Numbered from the stretch's first letter, positions 52,035 through 61,135 are shown. The stretch: 64,000 nt of DNA from Shewanella sp. OPT22 (GCF_004168585.1 NZ_PGVH01000002.1:62001-126000); one strand, 5' to 3'. The notes: generated by a model not told the origin, from the letters alone. A program made the numbers and translations.

Positions 52035-54101
52035 TTACTTCTTCGTCCAACGATCCATCCAGCCTAGAACACTGCCATACCACTGTTCTAGGTTATTTTG
52101 ATTTAGAATCCAATGATTCTCATCTGGGAAAATTAATAACTCTGACGGAATGTTATTACGTTGTAAGAAGCTAAACGCAGCCAGACCTTGTCCATAAGGA
52201 ACTCGGAAATCTTTCTCGCCATGAATCACGAGCATTGGCGTTTTCCAGTTCTCAACGTAATTAACTGGATTAAACTTTTCGTATAACGCTTTATTATCTT
52301 TGTATTGACCACCAAACTCGTGCTCAGGGAACCAAAGTTCTTCAGTTACATAATACATTGAGCGCATATCAAATAAACCTGCATGGTTTACAAGACATTT
52401 AAAGCCATCGCTCCATTTACCTTCAATCCAGTTCATCATGTAGCCACCGTATGAACCACCTAATGCACAAGCGTTTTTAGTATCTAACCATTCTTGTTGC
52501 TGACCAACCGCTGCTAGGCCTTTTTGAAGATCTTCAAGTGGCTTACCGCCCCAATCTTTAGTGATTGAATCCGTAAATTTTTGACCATAGCCCGTTGAAC
52601 CATGGAAGTCGACCATCACTACACCATAGCCAGCTCCAGCCCAAAGTTGTGCATTCCAACGGCCACTAAAACCGTTGCCAAACGACCCTTGCGGACCACC
52701 GTGAACTAAAAAAGCAACAGGATACTTTTTACCTTCTTCATAATTAGCGGGCTTAATCCAATAACCATAAACGTCTTCGTTGTTCCAGCCTTTAAAAGTA
52801 AATTGCTCATATTCACCAAATTTGATGTCTTTAAGCTTTTCTTCGTTAACATGAGTAAGCTGTTTTATGCCTTCTCCGTTTAGATTAATGCTGTATAAAT
52901 CCCCCGGCTCATCAAGGCTCTTGTGAGAAAAGATTGCTTTACCATTTTCTACCGCAACAAAACTATTGTAGCCTTTGTTGTAGATTGGACGTACATCACC
53001 AAACTGAGTATTCACTTCAAATAATGTAACTTGACCAACATCTTGCGCTGTTACGTATAGAGTTTGATTATCATCACCAAACATAATTGAACTTGGGCTG
53101 CGATTCCATAGTGGTGCAACTTCTTTAGTTTGTCCTGTTACTGTATCGCGCAACATAATACGAAAACGATCCGCTTCAGCTCCCGCACGAGTCATCGCAA
53201 AATACGCCATATAACGGCCATCAGATGAGAATACTGGATGTGAATCCCACGCTTTATTTTCTGGAGTAAGGTTTGTCGTTTCTCCGCCCGTTACCGATAC
53301 TTGCCATAAATCGTAGTTTGTTGTCCAAGATTGCTCTTTACTTGGCGCTTTTGCACTGTATACGATTGACTTGCCATCTGGAGTGAAAGTAACTTCTTCC
53401 ATACCTGAAAACGGCTTTGGTGGCGTTTCAGTATCTAAGCCTTGAGTAACATCTGTGATTTTTCCTAACTTGTTACCATCGATAGATGCAACAAAGATAT
53501 GATTACGAGCGTGATCTTCCCAAGTGTCCCAGTGACGAACCATTAACTGAGTATAAGTACGGCCCGTTGTCTTTTTATTCGCTTCTTTATCAAATTTATC
53601 TTTTGAACATTTTAGTGTTTCACACTGAGGAAATACACGAATGCTCATAGCCACTTGAGCTGTATCATTAGATAATTTGTAATCATCGATACCTAGGCTT
53701 AAATCAGAAACTTGTTTCGCTTCCCCCCCCGTTAGAGGTAGGTTGTAAAGCTGAGTAGAGCCGTTGCGAGCGGCAAGGAAATAAATCGACTTACCATCAG
53801 CTGCAAACTGAACTGAGTGCTCAGTGCCTTTATCGTGAGTTAACTGAAATGGCTTTGCTTCAGTATCATTTAGGTTTAATGAATATAAATTTGATGACGT
53901 TGTACCATCTTGGAAACGGTGCTTAACGGCATAAATTGCTTTACTTCCGTCCGGAGAAACCGCTGCACTGTGCAACTTATTAAGATGTGTAAGATCACTG
54001 ACATTGAAAGGATGCGAATTATTGTTTGTTTCAGCGTACACAGGTGCACTTACACCTAAAGCTAAGGCAATTGCAGCGCTTGTTATTGTTAGTTTTTTCA
54101 T
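52035..54101 (-). CDS. Exported S9-family prolyl oligopeptidase-like peptidase
   Basis: A 688-residue serine peptidase with a signal peptide (LTITSAAIALALGVSAPVYA). The N-terminal ~380 residues are a TolB/WD40-like seven-bladed propeller; the C-terminal alpha/beta hydrolase carries the triad Ser in GGSYGGYMM (about 548), Asp in HGEKDFRVP (about 626) and His in DENHWI (about 663). The type is S9C, dipeptidyl-peptidase V/acylaminoacyl-peptidase-like, and would cut short peptides in the periplasm or outside the cell. It is a single-gene unit with its own terminator. Confidence 0.94.
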   Translation of the reverse strand: MKKLTITSAAIALALGVSAPVYAETNNNSHPFNVSDLTHLNKLHSAAVSPDGSKAIYAVKHRFQDGTTSSNLYSLNLNDTEAKPFQLTHDKGTEHSVQFAADGKSIYFLAARNGSTQLYNLPLTGGEAKQVSDLSLGIDDYKLSNDTAQVAMSIRVFPQCETLKCSKDKFDKEANKKTTGRTYTQLMVRHWDTWEDHARNHIFVASIDGNKLGKITDVTQGLDTETPPKPFSGMEEVTFTPDGKSIVYSAKAPSKEQSWTTNYDLWQVSVTGGETTNLTPENKAWDSHPVFSSDGRYMAYFAMTRAGAEADRFRIMLRDTVTGQTKEVAPLWNRSPSSIMFGDDNQTLYVTAQDVGQVTLFEVNTQFGDVRPIYNKGYNSFVAVENGKAIFSHKSLDEPGDLYSINLNGEGIKQLTHVNEEKLKDIKFGEYEQFTFKGWNNEDVYGYWIKPANYEEGKKYPVAFLVHGGPQGSFGNGFSGRWNAQLWAGAGYGVVMVDFHGSTGYGQKFTDSITKDWGGKPLEDLQKGLAAVGQQQEWLDTKNACALGGSYGGYMMNWIEGKWSDGFKCLVNHAGLFDMRSMYYVTEELWFPEHEFGGQYKDNKALYEKFNPVNYVENWKTPMLVIHGEKDFRVPYGQGLAAFSFLQRNNIPSELLIFPDENHWILNQNNLEQWYGSVLGWMDRWTKK

Positions 54102-54163
54102 GATTTGTGCTTATTAAAAGTTGAATAGATGTATATAAAGTTGGTTAGAACAATATCGAAACA

Positions 54164-54194
54164 AAAACGCTCAAGCAAGAAACTTGAGCGTTTT
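54164..54194 (-). terminator. Rho-independent terminator of the fumarase gene
   Basis: AAAACGCTCAAG-N7-CTTGAGCGTTTT; a 12-bp stem with a T-run on the minus strand, 17 bases after the fumarase stop. Confidence 0.9.
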
Positions 54195-54210
54195 GTTAAA
54201 AATTGCTTAT

Positions 54211-55752
54211 TTAACCTGCATTAGCAATCTTGATTTTCCATTCTGCTGGGCCAGTTTCATGTGCATTAACACCATTTGAATCAACCGCTACAGTTACTGG
54301 CATGTCTTTAACATCAAACTCGTAAATGGCTTCCATCCCTAAGTCTTCAAATGCGACCACACGAGATTTTTTAATTGCTTTTGACACCAAATATGCTGCG
54401 CCACCCACAGCCATAAGATAAACAGCTTTATGTTTCTTAATTGAATCAACCGTAGCTGGACCACGCTCAGACTTACCAATCATGCCCATAATGCCTGTTT
54501 TCTCAAGCATTAGGTCAGTGAATTTATCCATACGAGTGGCTGTTGTTGGACCTGCTGGGCCGACTACTTCATCACGAACTGGATCAACGGGACCAACGTA
54601 ATAGATAAATTTGCCGTTGAAGTCTACGCCCTCAGGTAAACCTTCACCTGATTCTATTAGACCTTGAATGCGCTTGTGTGCCGCATCACGACCTGTAAGC
54701 ATCTTTCCATTTAAAAGTAAGGTATCACCACTTTTCCACGTTTCAATTTCTTCTTGAGTGATTGAATCAAGATTTACGCGTTTTACATCTGAACCAGCTT
54801 CACGTGTAATTTCAGGCCAATCTTCTAATGTTGGTGCCGCTAACTCAGCAGGGCCTGTTCCATCTAAGTGGAAGTGTACGTGACGTGTCGCTGCACAGTT
54901 AGGAATCATCACAACAGGCTTCGATGCTGCGTGAGTGGGTGCAGTTTTAACTTTCACATCTAGAACAGTCGTTAAACCGCCCAGACCTTGAGCACCAATA
55001 CCTAAGTCATTTGAACGCTTGAAAATATCTAAACGCAATTCTTCTTCTGTATTTTGAGCACCACGCTTCATTAGCTCATGGATATCAACACTTTCCATTA
55101 AAGCTTCTTTCGCCATTACCGCTGCTTTTTCAGCGGTACCGCCAATACCAATACCTAACATACCTGGAGGACACCAGCCTGCTCCCATGGTAGGTAATGT
55201 TTTCTCAACCCAAGCAGCAACATCATCAGATGGGTTCAACATTGCCATCTTAGATTTATTTTCAGAGCCACCACCTTTTGCAGCAACCGCTACTTCAATG
55301 TGATCACCTGGCACCATTTCAAGATGGACCACTGAAGGTGTGTTATCTCGAGTGTTCTTACGAGCACCAGCTGGGTCAGCCACAATCGATGCACGCAATG
55401 GGTTGTCTGGGTTGGTATATGCACGGCGCACACCTTCATCTACCATTTGCTGTACTGTCATATCCGTTTTATCAAAACGAACATTCATACCAATCTTTAC
55501 AAAGCTCGTCACAATACCTGTATCTTGGCACAAAGGACGCTTGCCTTCTGCAGACATGCGAGAGTTAATCAGAATTTGAGCAATCGCATCTTTAGCCGCT
55601 GCACTTTCTTCACGCTCGTAGGCTTCAGACATTGCATCTACAAAATCTTTAGGGTGGTAATAAGAAATATATTGCAGGGCATCTGCGACGCTTTCGATAA
55701 AGTCAGCTTGCTTGATTACTGTTTGACCAGCATCTTGAGTGTTTGATGTCAT
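54211..55752 (-). CDS. fumA: Class I fumarate hydratase (Fe-S)
   Basis: A 513-residue single-chain class I fumarase of the TCA cycle that holds an oxygen-sensitive 4Fe-4S cluster. The alpha part runs to about residue 300 and the beta part follows. The expected cluster cysteines are in LCQDTG, GAGWCPPG and IPNCAATRHVHF. It keeps GGSENKSKMAM and the C-terminal GGAAYLVSKAIKKS. The start is uncertain: the ATG at 55752 (MTSNTQ) has GGAG about ten bases upstream; the longer frame starts at 55773. Its position beside pabB, divergent, and an S9 peptidase is like that in Shewanella. A CRP/FNR-like site lies in the shared promoter. Confidence 0.95.
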   Translation of the reverse strand: MTSNTQDAGQTVIKQADFIESVADALQYISYYHPKDFVDAMSEAYEREESAAAKDAIAQILINSRMSAEGKRPLCQDTGIVTSFVKIGMNVRFDKTDMTVQQMVDEGVRRAYTNPDNPLRASIVADPAGARKNTRDNTPSVVHLEMVPGDHIEVAVAAKGGGSENKSKMAMLNPSDDVAAWVEKTLPTMGAGWCPPGMLGIGIGGTAEKAAVMAKEALMESVDIHELMKRGAQNTEEELRLDIFKRSNDLGIGAQGLGGLTTVLDVKVKTAPTHAASKPVVMIPNCAATRHVHFHLDGTGPAELAAPTLEDWPEITREAGSDVKRVNLDSITQEEIETWKSGDTLLLNGKMLTGRDAAHKRIQGLIESGEGLPEGVDFNGKFIYYVGPVDPVRDEVVGPAGPTTATRMDKFTDLMLEKTGIMGMIGKSERGPATVDSIKKHKAVYLMAVGGAAYLVSKAIKKSRVVAFEDLGMEAIYEFDVKDMPVTVAVDSNGVNAHETGPAEWKIKIANAG

Positions 55753-55858
55753 ATTAAACGCGCTCCAGTGCATTCATGTTTTCTACCAATGCAGATATTG
55801 GCATTTTTATTATAGGATCATTTGTGATGATGTTTTTTATGATACTATTTTCCGAATG

Positions 55859-55874
55859 TTTGAGCTATATCACA
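55859..55874. promoter_or_regulatory. CRP/FNR-like site between fumA and pabB
   Basis: TTTGAGCTATATCACA resembles the CRP consensus TGTGA-N6-TCACA with one mismatch in the left arm. It is about 107 bases upstream of fumA and only 12 bases before pabB, so fumA is the more probable target. Confidence 0.4.
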
Positions 55875-55885
55875 GGGTCTAATTA

Positions 55886-57292
55886 ATGGTTACACGGAAG
55901 TCAAAATGCCTTTCTGTTCGACAAATTGACATCACTTTAACCACAGAAGCCGTTTTTTCACATTTTGCAGATAAACCATGGGCGGTATTATTGGACTCTG
56001 CGAATGCCAATCATCCAGATGCTAGGTACGACATCATCAGCTTTGATCCTGTTGCTACATTAGTTACGCAAAATCAACACTCGCATTTTGAAGTGCTCAA
56101 TCCACAGGTTTGTTGTGATTTACAGAATAAAACAACGACAAGCAATCCGTTTGATGTTCTAAATAAATATCAACAAGCGATTTTTTCTGACAAACTGGAA
56201 TGTTCACTGCCTTTTTCAGGTGGTGTATTGGGCAGTTTTAATTACGATTTAGGCCGAAGAGTCGAAAAACTACCTGAACTTGCTGAAAATGATTTATCAC
56301 TCAATGAGATGAATATTGGTTTTTATGATTGGGCATTAGTTTACGATTACCATAACCAAACTTGGAGTCTCGTCTGCTATTCAGATGACGAATCGTACAT
56401 TGATGCTAAGCAAGCATTGATCTATGAAACTCTTAGCGGTTCGAGAAAAGTTCAACAAGAATTTAAATTATCTGGAAAATGGCAAGCACAGATAACAAAA
56501 ACAGAGTACGCCAATAAGTTTAATAAAGTGCATTCATATTTGTTAAGTGGTGATTGCTATCAAATCAATCTAACTCAGCGGTTTTCAGCAAATTACTCTG
56601 GTAACGAATGGCAGGCATATTTGAAACTTCGTCACCAAAACCAAGCCCCTTTTTCTGCATATATACGCTTACCTCAGCATACCATTTTGTCTATTTCACC
56701 AGAACGTTTTTTGCAACTTGATAACGGAAAAGTTGAAACTAAACCCATCAAAGGTACTTTACCAAGAAGCTCTGATTCTGTTGAGGATCAGCGTGCTGCG
56801 GTTCAACTGCAAAACTCAGTAAAAGATAGAGCTGAAAATCTCATGATTACTGACTTATTACGTAACGACCTCGGTCGAGTTGCCAAAGCTGGTACCGTAA
56901 AAGTACCCAACCTATTCGACATCGAAAGTTTTCCTGCAGTACATCACCTTGTAAGCACCATCACTGCGGATTTAAAAGATGGTTTGAGCGCAACCGATTT
57001 ATTAAATGCGACCTTTCCTGGAGGTTCTATTACTGGTGCTCCCAAAATTCGTGCAATGGAAATTATTGAAGAACTTGAGCCAAGCAGGCGCAGTATTTAT
57101 TGTGGTTCGATTGGATACATCAGTCAAGATGGTAAAATGGATACGAGCATTACCATTAGAACATTGGTTACAGAGAACAACAAAATCTATTGCTGGGCTG
57201 GTGGCGGTATTGTTGCAGACTCCAACATCGATGCTGAGTATCAAGAAACTTATGATAAGGTGAGTAAAATCCTCCCTATCTTAGAAAGTTAA
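55886..57292 (+). CDS. pabB: Aminodeoxychorismate synthase component I
   Basis: A 468-residue chorismate-utilising enzyme: with PabA glutamine amidotransferase it makes 4-amino-4-deoxychorismate, a folate precursor. The C-terminal chorismate-binding domain shows KPIKGTLPR, whose Lys is the nucleophile specific to aminodeoxychorismate synthases, plus NLMITDLLRNDLGRV, FPGGSITGAPKIRAM and YCGSIGYI. The N-terminal part (KPWAVLLDSANANHPDARYDIISFDP) is PabB-like. nudL follows after 9 bases, as in E. coli. The ribosome site is weak. Confidence 0.95.
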   Translation: MVTRKSKCLSVRQIDITLTTEAVFSHFADKPWAVLLDSANANHPDARYDIISFDPVATLVTQNQHSHFEVLNPQVCCDLQNKTTTSNPFDVLNKYQQAIFSDKLECSLPFSGGVLGSFNYDLGRRVEKLPELAENDLSLNEMNIGFYDWALVYDYHNQTWSLVCYSDDESYIDAKQALIYETLSGSRKVQQEFKLSGKWQAQITKTEYANKFNKVHSYLLSGDCYQINLTQRFSANYSGNEWQAYLKLRHQNQAPFSAYIRLPQHTILSISPERFLQLDNGKVETKPIKGTLPRSSDSVEDQRAAVQLQNSVKDRAENLMITDLLRNDLGRVAKAGTVKVPNLFDIESFPAVHHLVSTITADLKDGLSATDLLNATFPGGSITGAPKIRAMEIIEELEPSRRSIYCGSIGYISQDGKMDTSITIRTLVTENNKIYCWAGGGIVADSNIDAEYQETYDKVSKILPILES

Positions 57293-57301
57293 AATAAAAA
57301 G

Positions 57302-57892
57302 ATGAACAAACAGGAATTCATAAAACGATTAATGCTCAGCCCTCAGCCTGAAAATGCGGATCGTTTTTGTATTCCTGATAGCGTCGCTAAACATAAAAAG
57401 TATCGAGAATCTGCTGTTCTTATTCCTGCACACGAAATTAATGGTGAAGTTCACCTTCTTCTAACTCAACGCCCTTTCCACTTAAAACATCACCCAGGAC
57501 AAGTTTGCTTCCCTGGTGGAAAAGTCATTGATGAGGATCAGAGTATTATTAGAACAGCTTTGCGAGAAACTGAAGAAGAAATAGGTTTAGATTCAGACAA
57601 CATTGAAATCCTTGGTGTTCTACCAACTCAGCATACTTACACTGGATTTAGAGTTTACCCCATCATCGCCTTTATTAATGACTTATCGAACTTAACACTT
57701 GATGATAATGAAGTAAGCCGCTGTTTTCATATTCCGATCACTGAATTCTTTAAATTTGAAAATCGTTCTGAAATTCAAACATCACAAAAAGGTATAGAGT
57801 ATGAAGTATTAATGTTTCACAGCCAGGGGGAATATATCTGGGGAATTACGGCCTCAATTATCAATATTCTTATTTCCAAAATAAACGGTTAA
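57302..57892 (+). CDS. nudL: NUDIX hydrolase, CoA pyrophosphatase type
   Basis: A 196-residue Nudix enzyme similar to E. coli NudL (YeaB). The Nudix box is the long-variant FPGGKVIDEDQSIIRTALRETEEEIG (broken here for length: FPGGKVIDEDQ and TALRETEEEIG), preceded by the CoA-type LLTQRPFHLKHHPGQVCFPGG, also seen in NudL. It probably splits CoA or acyl-CoA derivatives. It follows pabB as in E. coli, and the two should be cotranscribed. Confidence 0.93.
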   Translation: MNKQEFIKRLMLSPQPENADRFCIPDSVAKHKKYRESAVLIPAHEINGEVHLLLTQRPFHLKHHPGQVCFPGGKVIDEDQSIIRTALRETEEEIGLDSDNIEILGVLPTQHTYTGFRVYPIIAFINDLSNLTLDDNEVSRCFHIPITEFFKFENRSEIQTSQKGIEYEVLMFHSQGEYIWGITASIINILISKING

Positions 57893-57904
57893 ACGCCAAA
57901 TTCA

Positions 57905-58885
57905 TCAATGATCATTTCGTAATCTTTGCAAGAGGTGTGCTCTAGCAATTCCTTCTGCGTTTTCTTTTGTACTCATTATCTCGTATAAATGACAACCCAT
58001 CTTTGAGAAATGAGCAAATTCTGCGGCTTCACGAATATGACTTCTTTGATCGTCCACGAATACGAAATAATTGCATTTATTTAATTCTTTAAAGTATTTA
58101 AAAATACCGTCTAAACGCCTAAATTTGTCAGTTAGCACATAAGTGTTTTTACCCTCCACTTCCATGACTTTTTGGTAACATGAATTATTTCTACTATCCA
58201 CATAGAAAAAGTCGGACTCATTCACTTTAAGACCTCTAGTGATTGCTACAATAGCTTGTTCATATTCAGAATTGGTCAGCACTAGAATCTTCGCATTTAA
58301 ATACTTCGATTTTAGCTTTTCTAAAATCGAGGTCATGTTTTTTGGGCTTAGGATATCGCAGTATTTCACTCTTCCTCTCGCATCAACTTTTAACCCTATC
58401 AATGTATTATCTAAATCAAATATAAACACTGGCACTGTATTTTCTGGAAGTACTGGTTCGACTTGACTAATATGATTTATTTGTGAAAAAGATATTTTAA
58501 AGGGTGAAAAAAGTGCTGTTGATTTAGGCTCTTGAACTTCACTGGAAAGTTTGCGGTATTGAGAAATGCGATCATTTACATTTATTTCTATCAAGCTAGG
58601 TAAATTCTCTTTTAAACCAAAAAATGCCTTTAGACTTTTAACCGCACTTTGGTGACTTACTGTTACCTTCTCATTTTCAGCGTTCTTAACCCATTTAACT
58701 TGATAATCTACATAAACGACATCATCAGTTTTAGAAGAATAATAGCAAAACGTTACGTTTATCCATTCTCCATTTGTTGCTACTTGCCGAGCTAATTCAT
58801 TGAGGTCAACGCCATGAACTTCGTCCGTATAATCCAACCACCTTAACGAAACACCTCTGCTTACTTCTATTTCATTCTGCGACAT
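57905..58885 (-). CDS. Orphan protein with a C-terminal HAD-like domain
   Basis: A 326-residue protein. I chose the ATG at 58885 (MSQNEIEVSRG) because it has a GAG-type ribosome site; the longer frame to 58948 has a hydrophobic but non-signal start. The N-terminal ~130 residues are unrecognised. From about residue 145 there is a haloacid-dehalogenase-like fold: VFIFDLDNTLIG (motif 1 DxDxT/DLDNT), LVLTNSEYE (motif 2 Thr/Ser), a Lys in LTDKFRRL (candidate motif 3), and YFVFVDDQRSHI (motif 4 DD). So phosphatase or phosphotransferase chemistry is likely. The N-terminus is in the same style as other orphans in this window. The function is unknown. Confidence 0.8.
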   Translation of the reverse strand: MSQNEIEVSRGVSLRWLDYTDEVHGVDLNELARQVATNGEWINVTFCYYSSKTDDVVYVDYQVKWVKNAENEKVTVSHQSAVKSLKAFFGLKENLPSLIEINVNDRISQYRKLSSEVQEPKSTALFSPFKISFSQINHISQVEPVLPENTVPVFIFDLDNTLIGLKVDARGRVKYCDILSPKNMTSILEKLKSKYLNAKILVLTNSEYEQAIVAITRGLKVNESDFFYVDSRNNSCYQKVMEVEGKNTYVLTDKFRRLDGIFKYFKELNKCNYFVFVDDQRSHIREAAEFAHFSKMGCHLYEIMSTKENAEGIARAHLLQRLRNDH

Positions 58886-58985
58886 ATAAATCTCATAAAA
58901 TGAACTTAATAGCCAAATTATCAAAATAGCGAGAAGATTACAGCTCAAACCTACTCTTTATTCAGCTGTATGGCGATGATTATTC

Positions 58986-59013
58986 CTTGTTTCTGAAACT
59001 ATAAGAGGTAATA
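58986..59013 (+). promoter_or_regulatory. Candidate promoter of asnS
   Basis: TTGTTT (58986-58991), 16-base spacer, TAATAT (59008-59013). The -10 is good, the -35 only fair. It is 48 bases before the asnS start. Confidence 0.4.
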
Positions 59014-59061
59014 TAAGCGGTCTATTTTTTATGTATTGCTTTATTGGAGAATCAAGCAACA

Positions 59062-60462
59062 ATGATTATTGCAAGCATCGCCTCTGTTTTTAAAGGGGAG
59101 CATTCTGTGGGTTCAACTGTCTCAGTAAGAGGCTGGGTAAGAACTCGTCGCGATTCCAAAGCTGGAATCTCTTTCTTAGCTGTCTATGATGGTTCTTGCT
59201 TCGACCCGATCCAAGGCGTTGTTCCTAATTCTCTTAATAATTATCAAGATGAAGTACTTCGCTTAACAGCTGGTTGTTCAGTTATCATGTCTGGTGAAGT
59301 TGTTGAATCACCAGGTAAAGGCCAAAAATTTGAACTGCAAGTAACTGGAGTTGAAGTGGTTGGTTTGGTTGACGATCCTGACTCATACCCAATGGCAGCA
59401 AAGCGTCATTCAATTGAACATCTTCGTGAATTAGCTCACTTACGCCCTCGTACCAATATTATTGGTGCTGTTATGCGTGTTCGTAACTGTTTGTCACAAG
59501 CCATTCATCGCTTTTACCATGAGCAAGGTTTCTTATGGGCCTCTACGCCACTTATCACAGCCTCTGACTGTGAAGGTGCGGGTGAAATGTTCCGTGTTTC
59601 AACATTAGATATGCAAAACATCCCTCTCACTGATAAAGGTGAAGTGGATTACGATAAAGATTTCTTCGGAAAAGAATCTTTTTTGACCGTATCAGGACAA
59701 TTAAACGCTGAAACGTATGCTTGTGCTCTGTCAAAAGTTTACACATTTGGCCCAACTTTCCGTGCTGAAAACTCTAACACAAGCCGCCACTTAGCTGAAT
59801 TTTGGATGGTTGAGCCAGAAGTGGCTTTCGCTGACCTGAATGACATCGCAACACTTGCAGAAGATATGCTGAAATACGCGTTTAAAGCAGTATTAGCTGA
59901 GCGTCGTGATGATTTAGAATTTTTTGCGCAACGTGTTGAAAAAACGGTTATTGAACGTTTAGAGTCATTTGTTGAGTCTGACTTTATTCAAGTCGACTAC
60001 ACCGAAGCAGTAGAAATCCTAAAAAATTGCAATAAGAAGTTTGAGTTTGCAGTGGAATGGGGTATCGATCTTCACTCTGAACATGAAAGATACTTAGCTG
60101 AAGAACACTTTAATGCACCTGTCGTAGTGAAAAACTATCCGAAAGACATTAAAGCATTCTATATGCGCATGAATGAAGACGGTAAGACCGTTGCTGCTAT
60201 GGATGTATTAGCACCTGGAATTGGTGAGATTATTGGTGGAGCTCAACGTGAGGAGCGTCTTGATGTATTAGATGCTCGCCTAGAAGAAATGAATCTAGAT
60301 AAGGAAGATTATTGGTGGTATCGAGACTTGCGTCGTTACGGTACCGTTCCACATTCTGGTTTTGGATTAGGCTTTGAGCGTTTAGTTTCTTATGTAACCG
60401 GTGTTTCTAACATCCGTGATGTAATTCCATTTCCTCGAGCGCCAAGAAGTGCCAACTTCTAA
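59062..60462 (+). CDS. asnS: Asparaginyl-tRNA synthetase
   Basis: A class II aminoacyl-tRNA synthetase of 466 residues from the ATG at 59062, exactly the E. coli length; a TTG six codons upstream is not needed. The N-terminal OB-fold anticodon-binding domain ([26 protein letters not shown]) is followed by the catalytic core with motif 2 ([25 protein letters not shown]) and motif 3 ([15 protein letters not shown]). GGAG lies upstream of the start. Notably the five tRNA-Asn genes, its own substrates, lie directly downstream, after a terminator. Confidence 0.97.
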   Translation: MIIASIASVFKGEHSVGSTVSVRGWVRTRRDSKAGISFLAVYDGSCFDPIQGVVPNSLNNYQDEVLRLTAGCSVIMSGEVVESPGKGQKFELQVTGVEVVGLVDDPDSYPMAAKRHSIEHLRELAHLRPRTNIIGAVMRVRNCLSQAIHRFYHEQGFLWASTPLITASDCEGAGEMFRVSTLDMQNIPLTDKGEVDYDKDFFGKESFLTVSGQLNAETYACALSKVYTFGPTFRAENSNTSRHLAEFWMVEPEVAFADLNDIATLAEDMLKYAFKAVLAERRDDLEFFAQRVEKTVIERLESFVESDFIQVDYTEAVEILKNCNKKFEFAVEWGIDLHSEHERYLAEEHFNAPVVVKNYPKDIKAFYMRMNEDGKTVAAMDVLAPGIGEIIGGAQREERLDVLDARLEEMNLDKEDYWWYRDLRRYGTVPHSGFGLGFERLVSYVTGVSNIRDVIPFPRAPRSANF

Positions 60463-60484
60463 TTTAAAAAATAAATGATTTAAG

Positions 60485-60519
60485 AAAAAAGGTGGCATAG
60501 AAATTGACCACCTTTTTTA
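60485..60519 (+). terminator. Rho-independent terminator of asnS
   Basis: AAAAAAGGTGG-N12-CCACCTTTTTTAT with a T-run, 23 bases after the asnS stop codon. Confidence 0.9.
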
Positions 60520-60587
60520 TTTCTTAATCATAATGCTGATTAGATGACCACTTAACACCTTAATTACACTTTTTTTTAAAACCTCAG

Positions 60588-60616
60588 TTGACTCACCCCA
60601 AAGTCCGTTTTAATAT
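60588..60616 (+). promoter_or_regulatory. Strong promoter of the tRNA-Asn cluster
   Basis: TTGACT (-35, 60588-60593), a 17-base spacer, TAATAT (-10, 60611-60616), then a GC-rich discriminator GCGCTCCG. The GC-rich discriminator is typical of stringently controlled stable-RNA promoters. The first tRNA starts 32 bases after the -10 box. Confidence 0.8.
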
Positions 60617-60648
60617 GCGCTCCGTTCTCAACGAGATGTTGATGCCAC

Positions 60649-60724
60649 TCCCCTGTAGTTCAGTTGGTAGAACGGCGGACTGTTAATCCGTATGTCACTG
60701 GTTCGAGTCCAGTCTGGGGAGCCA
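60649..60724 (+). tRNA. tRNA-Asn(GTT), copy 1
   Basis: 76 bases including an encoded CCA. Anticodon GTT at bases 34-36 (CTGTTAA loop). D-loop GTTCAGTTGGTAGAAC, T-loop GGTTCGAGTCC. The acceptor stem TCCCCTG/CTGGGGA has a T-T mismatch at 6-67. No matching flanking inverted repeat. Confidence 0.97.
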
Positions 60725-60764
60725 ATTTACAAAGCGTTAGAACAAGATGTGAAAGAAAGTCGAT

Positions 60765-60840
60765 TCCCCTGTAGTTCAGTTGGTAGAACGGCGGACTGTT
60801 AATCCGTATGTCACTGGTTCGAGTCCAGTCTGGGGAGCCA
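60765..60840 (+). tRNA. tRNA-Asn(GTT), copy 2
   Basis: Identical to copy 1 over 76 bases. It is bracketed by AGAAAGT (60754-60760) and ACTTTCT (60842-60848), which are complementary and would extend the acceptor stem of the precursor. Confidence 0.97.
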
Positions 60841-60865
60841 AACTTTCTAAACATCATATTTCGAT

Positions 60866-60941
60866 TCCCCTGTAGTTCAGTTGGTAGAACGGCGGACTGT
60901 TAATCCGTATGTCACTGGTTCGAGTCCAGTCTGGGGAGCCA
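60866..60941 (+). tRNA. tRNA-Asn(GTT), copy 3
   Basis: Identical to the other copies. It is abutted by ATTTCGAT (60858-60865) and ATCGAAAT (60942-60949), an 8-base perfect complement continuous with the acceptor stem. Confidence 0.97.
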
Positions 60942-60961
60942 ATCGAAATAAAATTTAGTAT

Positions 60962-61037
60962 TCCCCTGTAGTTCAGTTGGTAGAACGGCGGACTGTTAAT
61001 CCGTATGTCACTGGTTCGAGTCCAGTCTGGGGAGCCA
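60962..61037 (+). tRNA. tRNA-Asn(GTT), copy 4
   Basis: Identical to the other copies. Flanked by AAATTTAG (60951-60958) and CTAAATTT (61038-61045), an 8-base complement. Confidence 0.97.
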
Positions 61038-61059
61038 CTAAATTTATAATCATATCTAT

Positions 61060-61135
61060 TCCCCTGTAGTTCAGTTGGTAGAACGGCGGACTGTTAATCC
61101 GTATGTCACTGGTTCGAGTCCAGTCTGGGGAGCCA
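61060..61135 (+). tRNA. tRNA-Asn(GTT), copy 5
   Basis: Identical to the other copies. No complementary flank is seen. The 150 bases after it, before the GGDEF-EAL gene, hold only a weak hairpin (TTTAGT...ACTAAA near 61164-61183), so the tRNA terminator is not clear. Confidence 0.97.

Noticed and set aside
60660..60857. 65-residue minus-strand open frame over the tRNA genes
   Set aside because: It is a translation of the tRNA-Asn sequence, which explains its repeated content.
60649..61135. Repeat-spacer array looking like CRISPR
   Set aside because: The 76-base repeats fold as tRNA-Asn with anticodon GTT and CCA; spacers are short, uneven and there are no cas genes.
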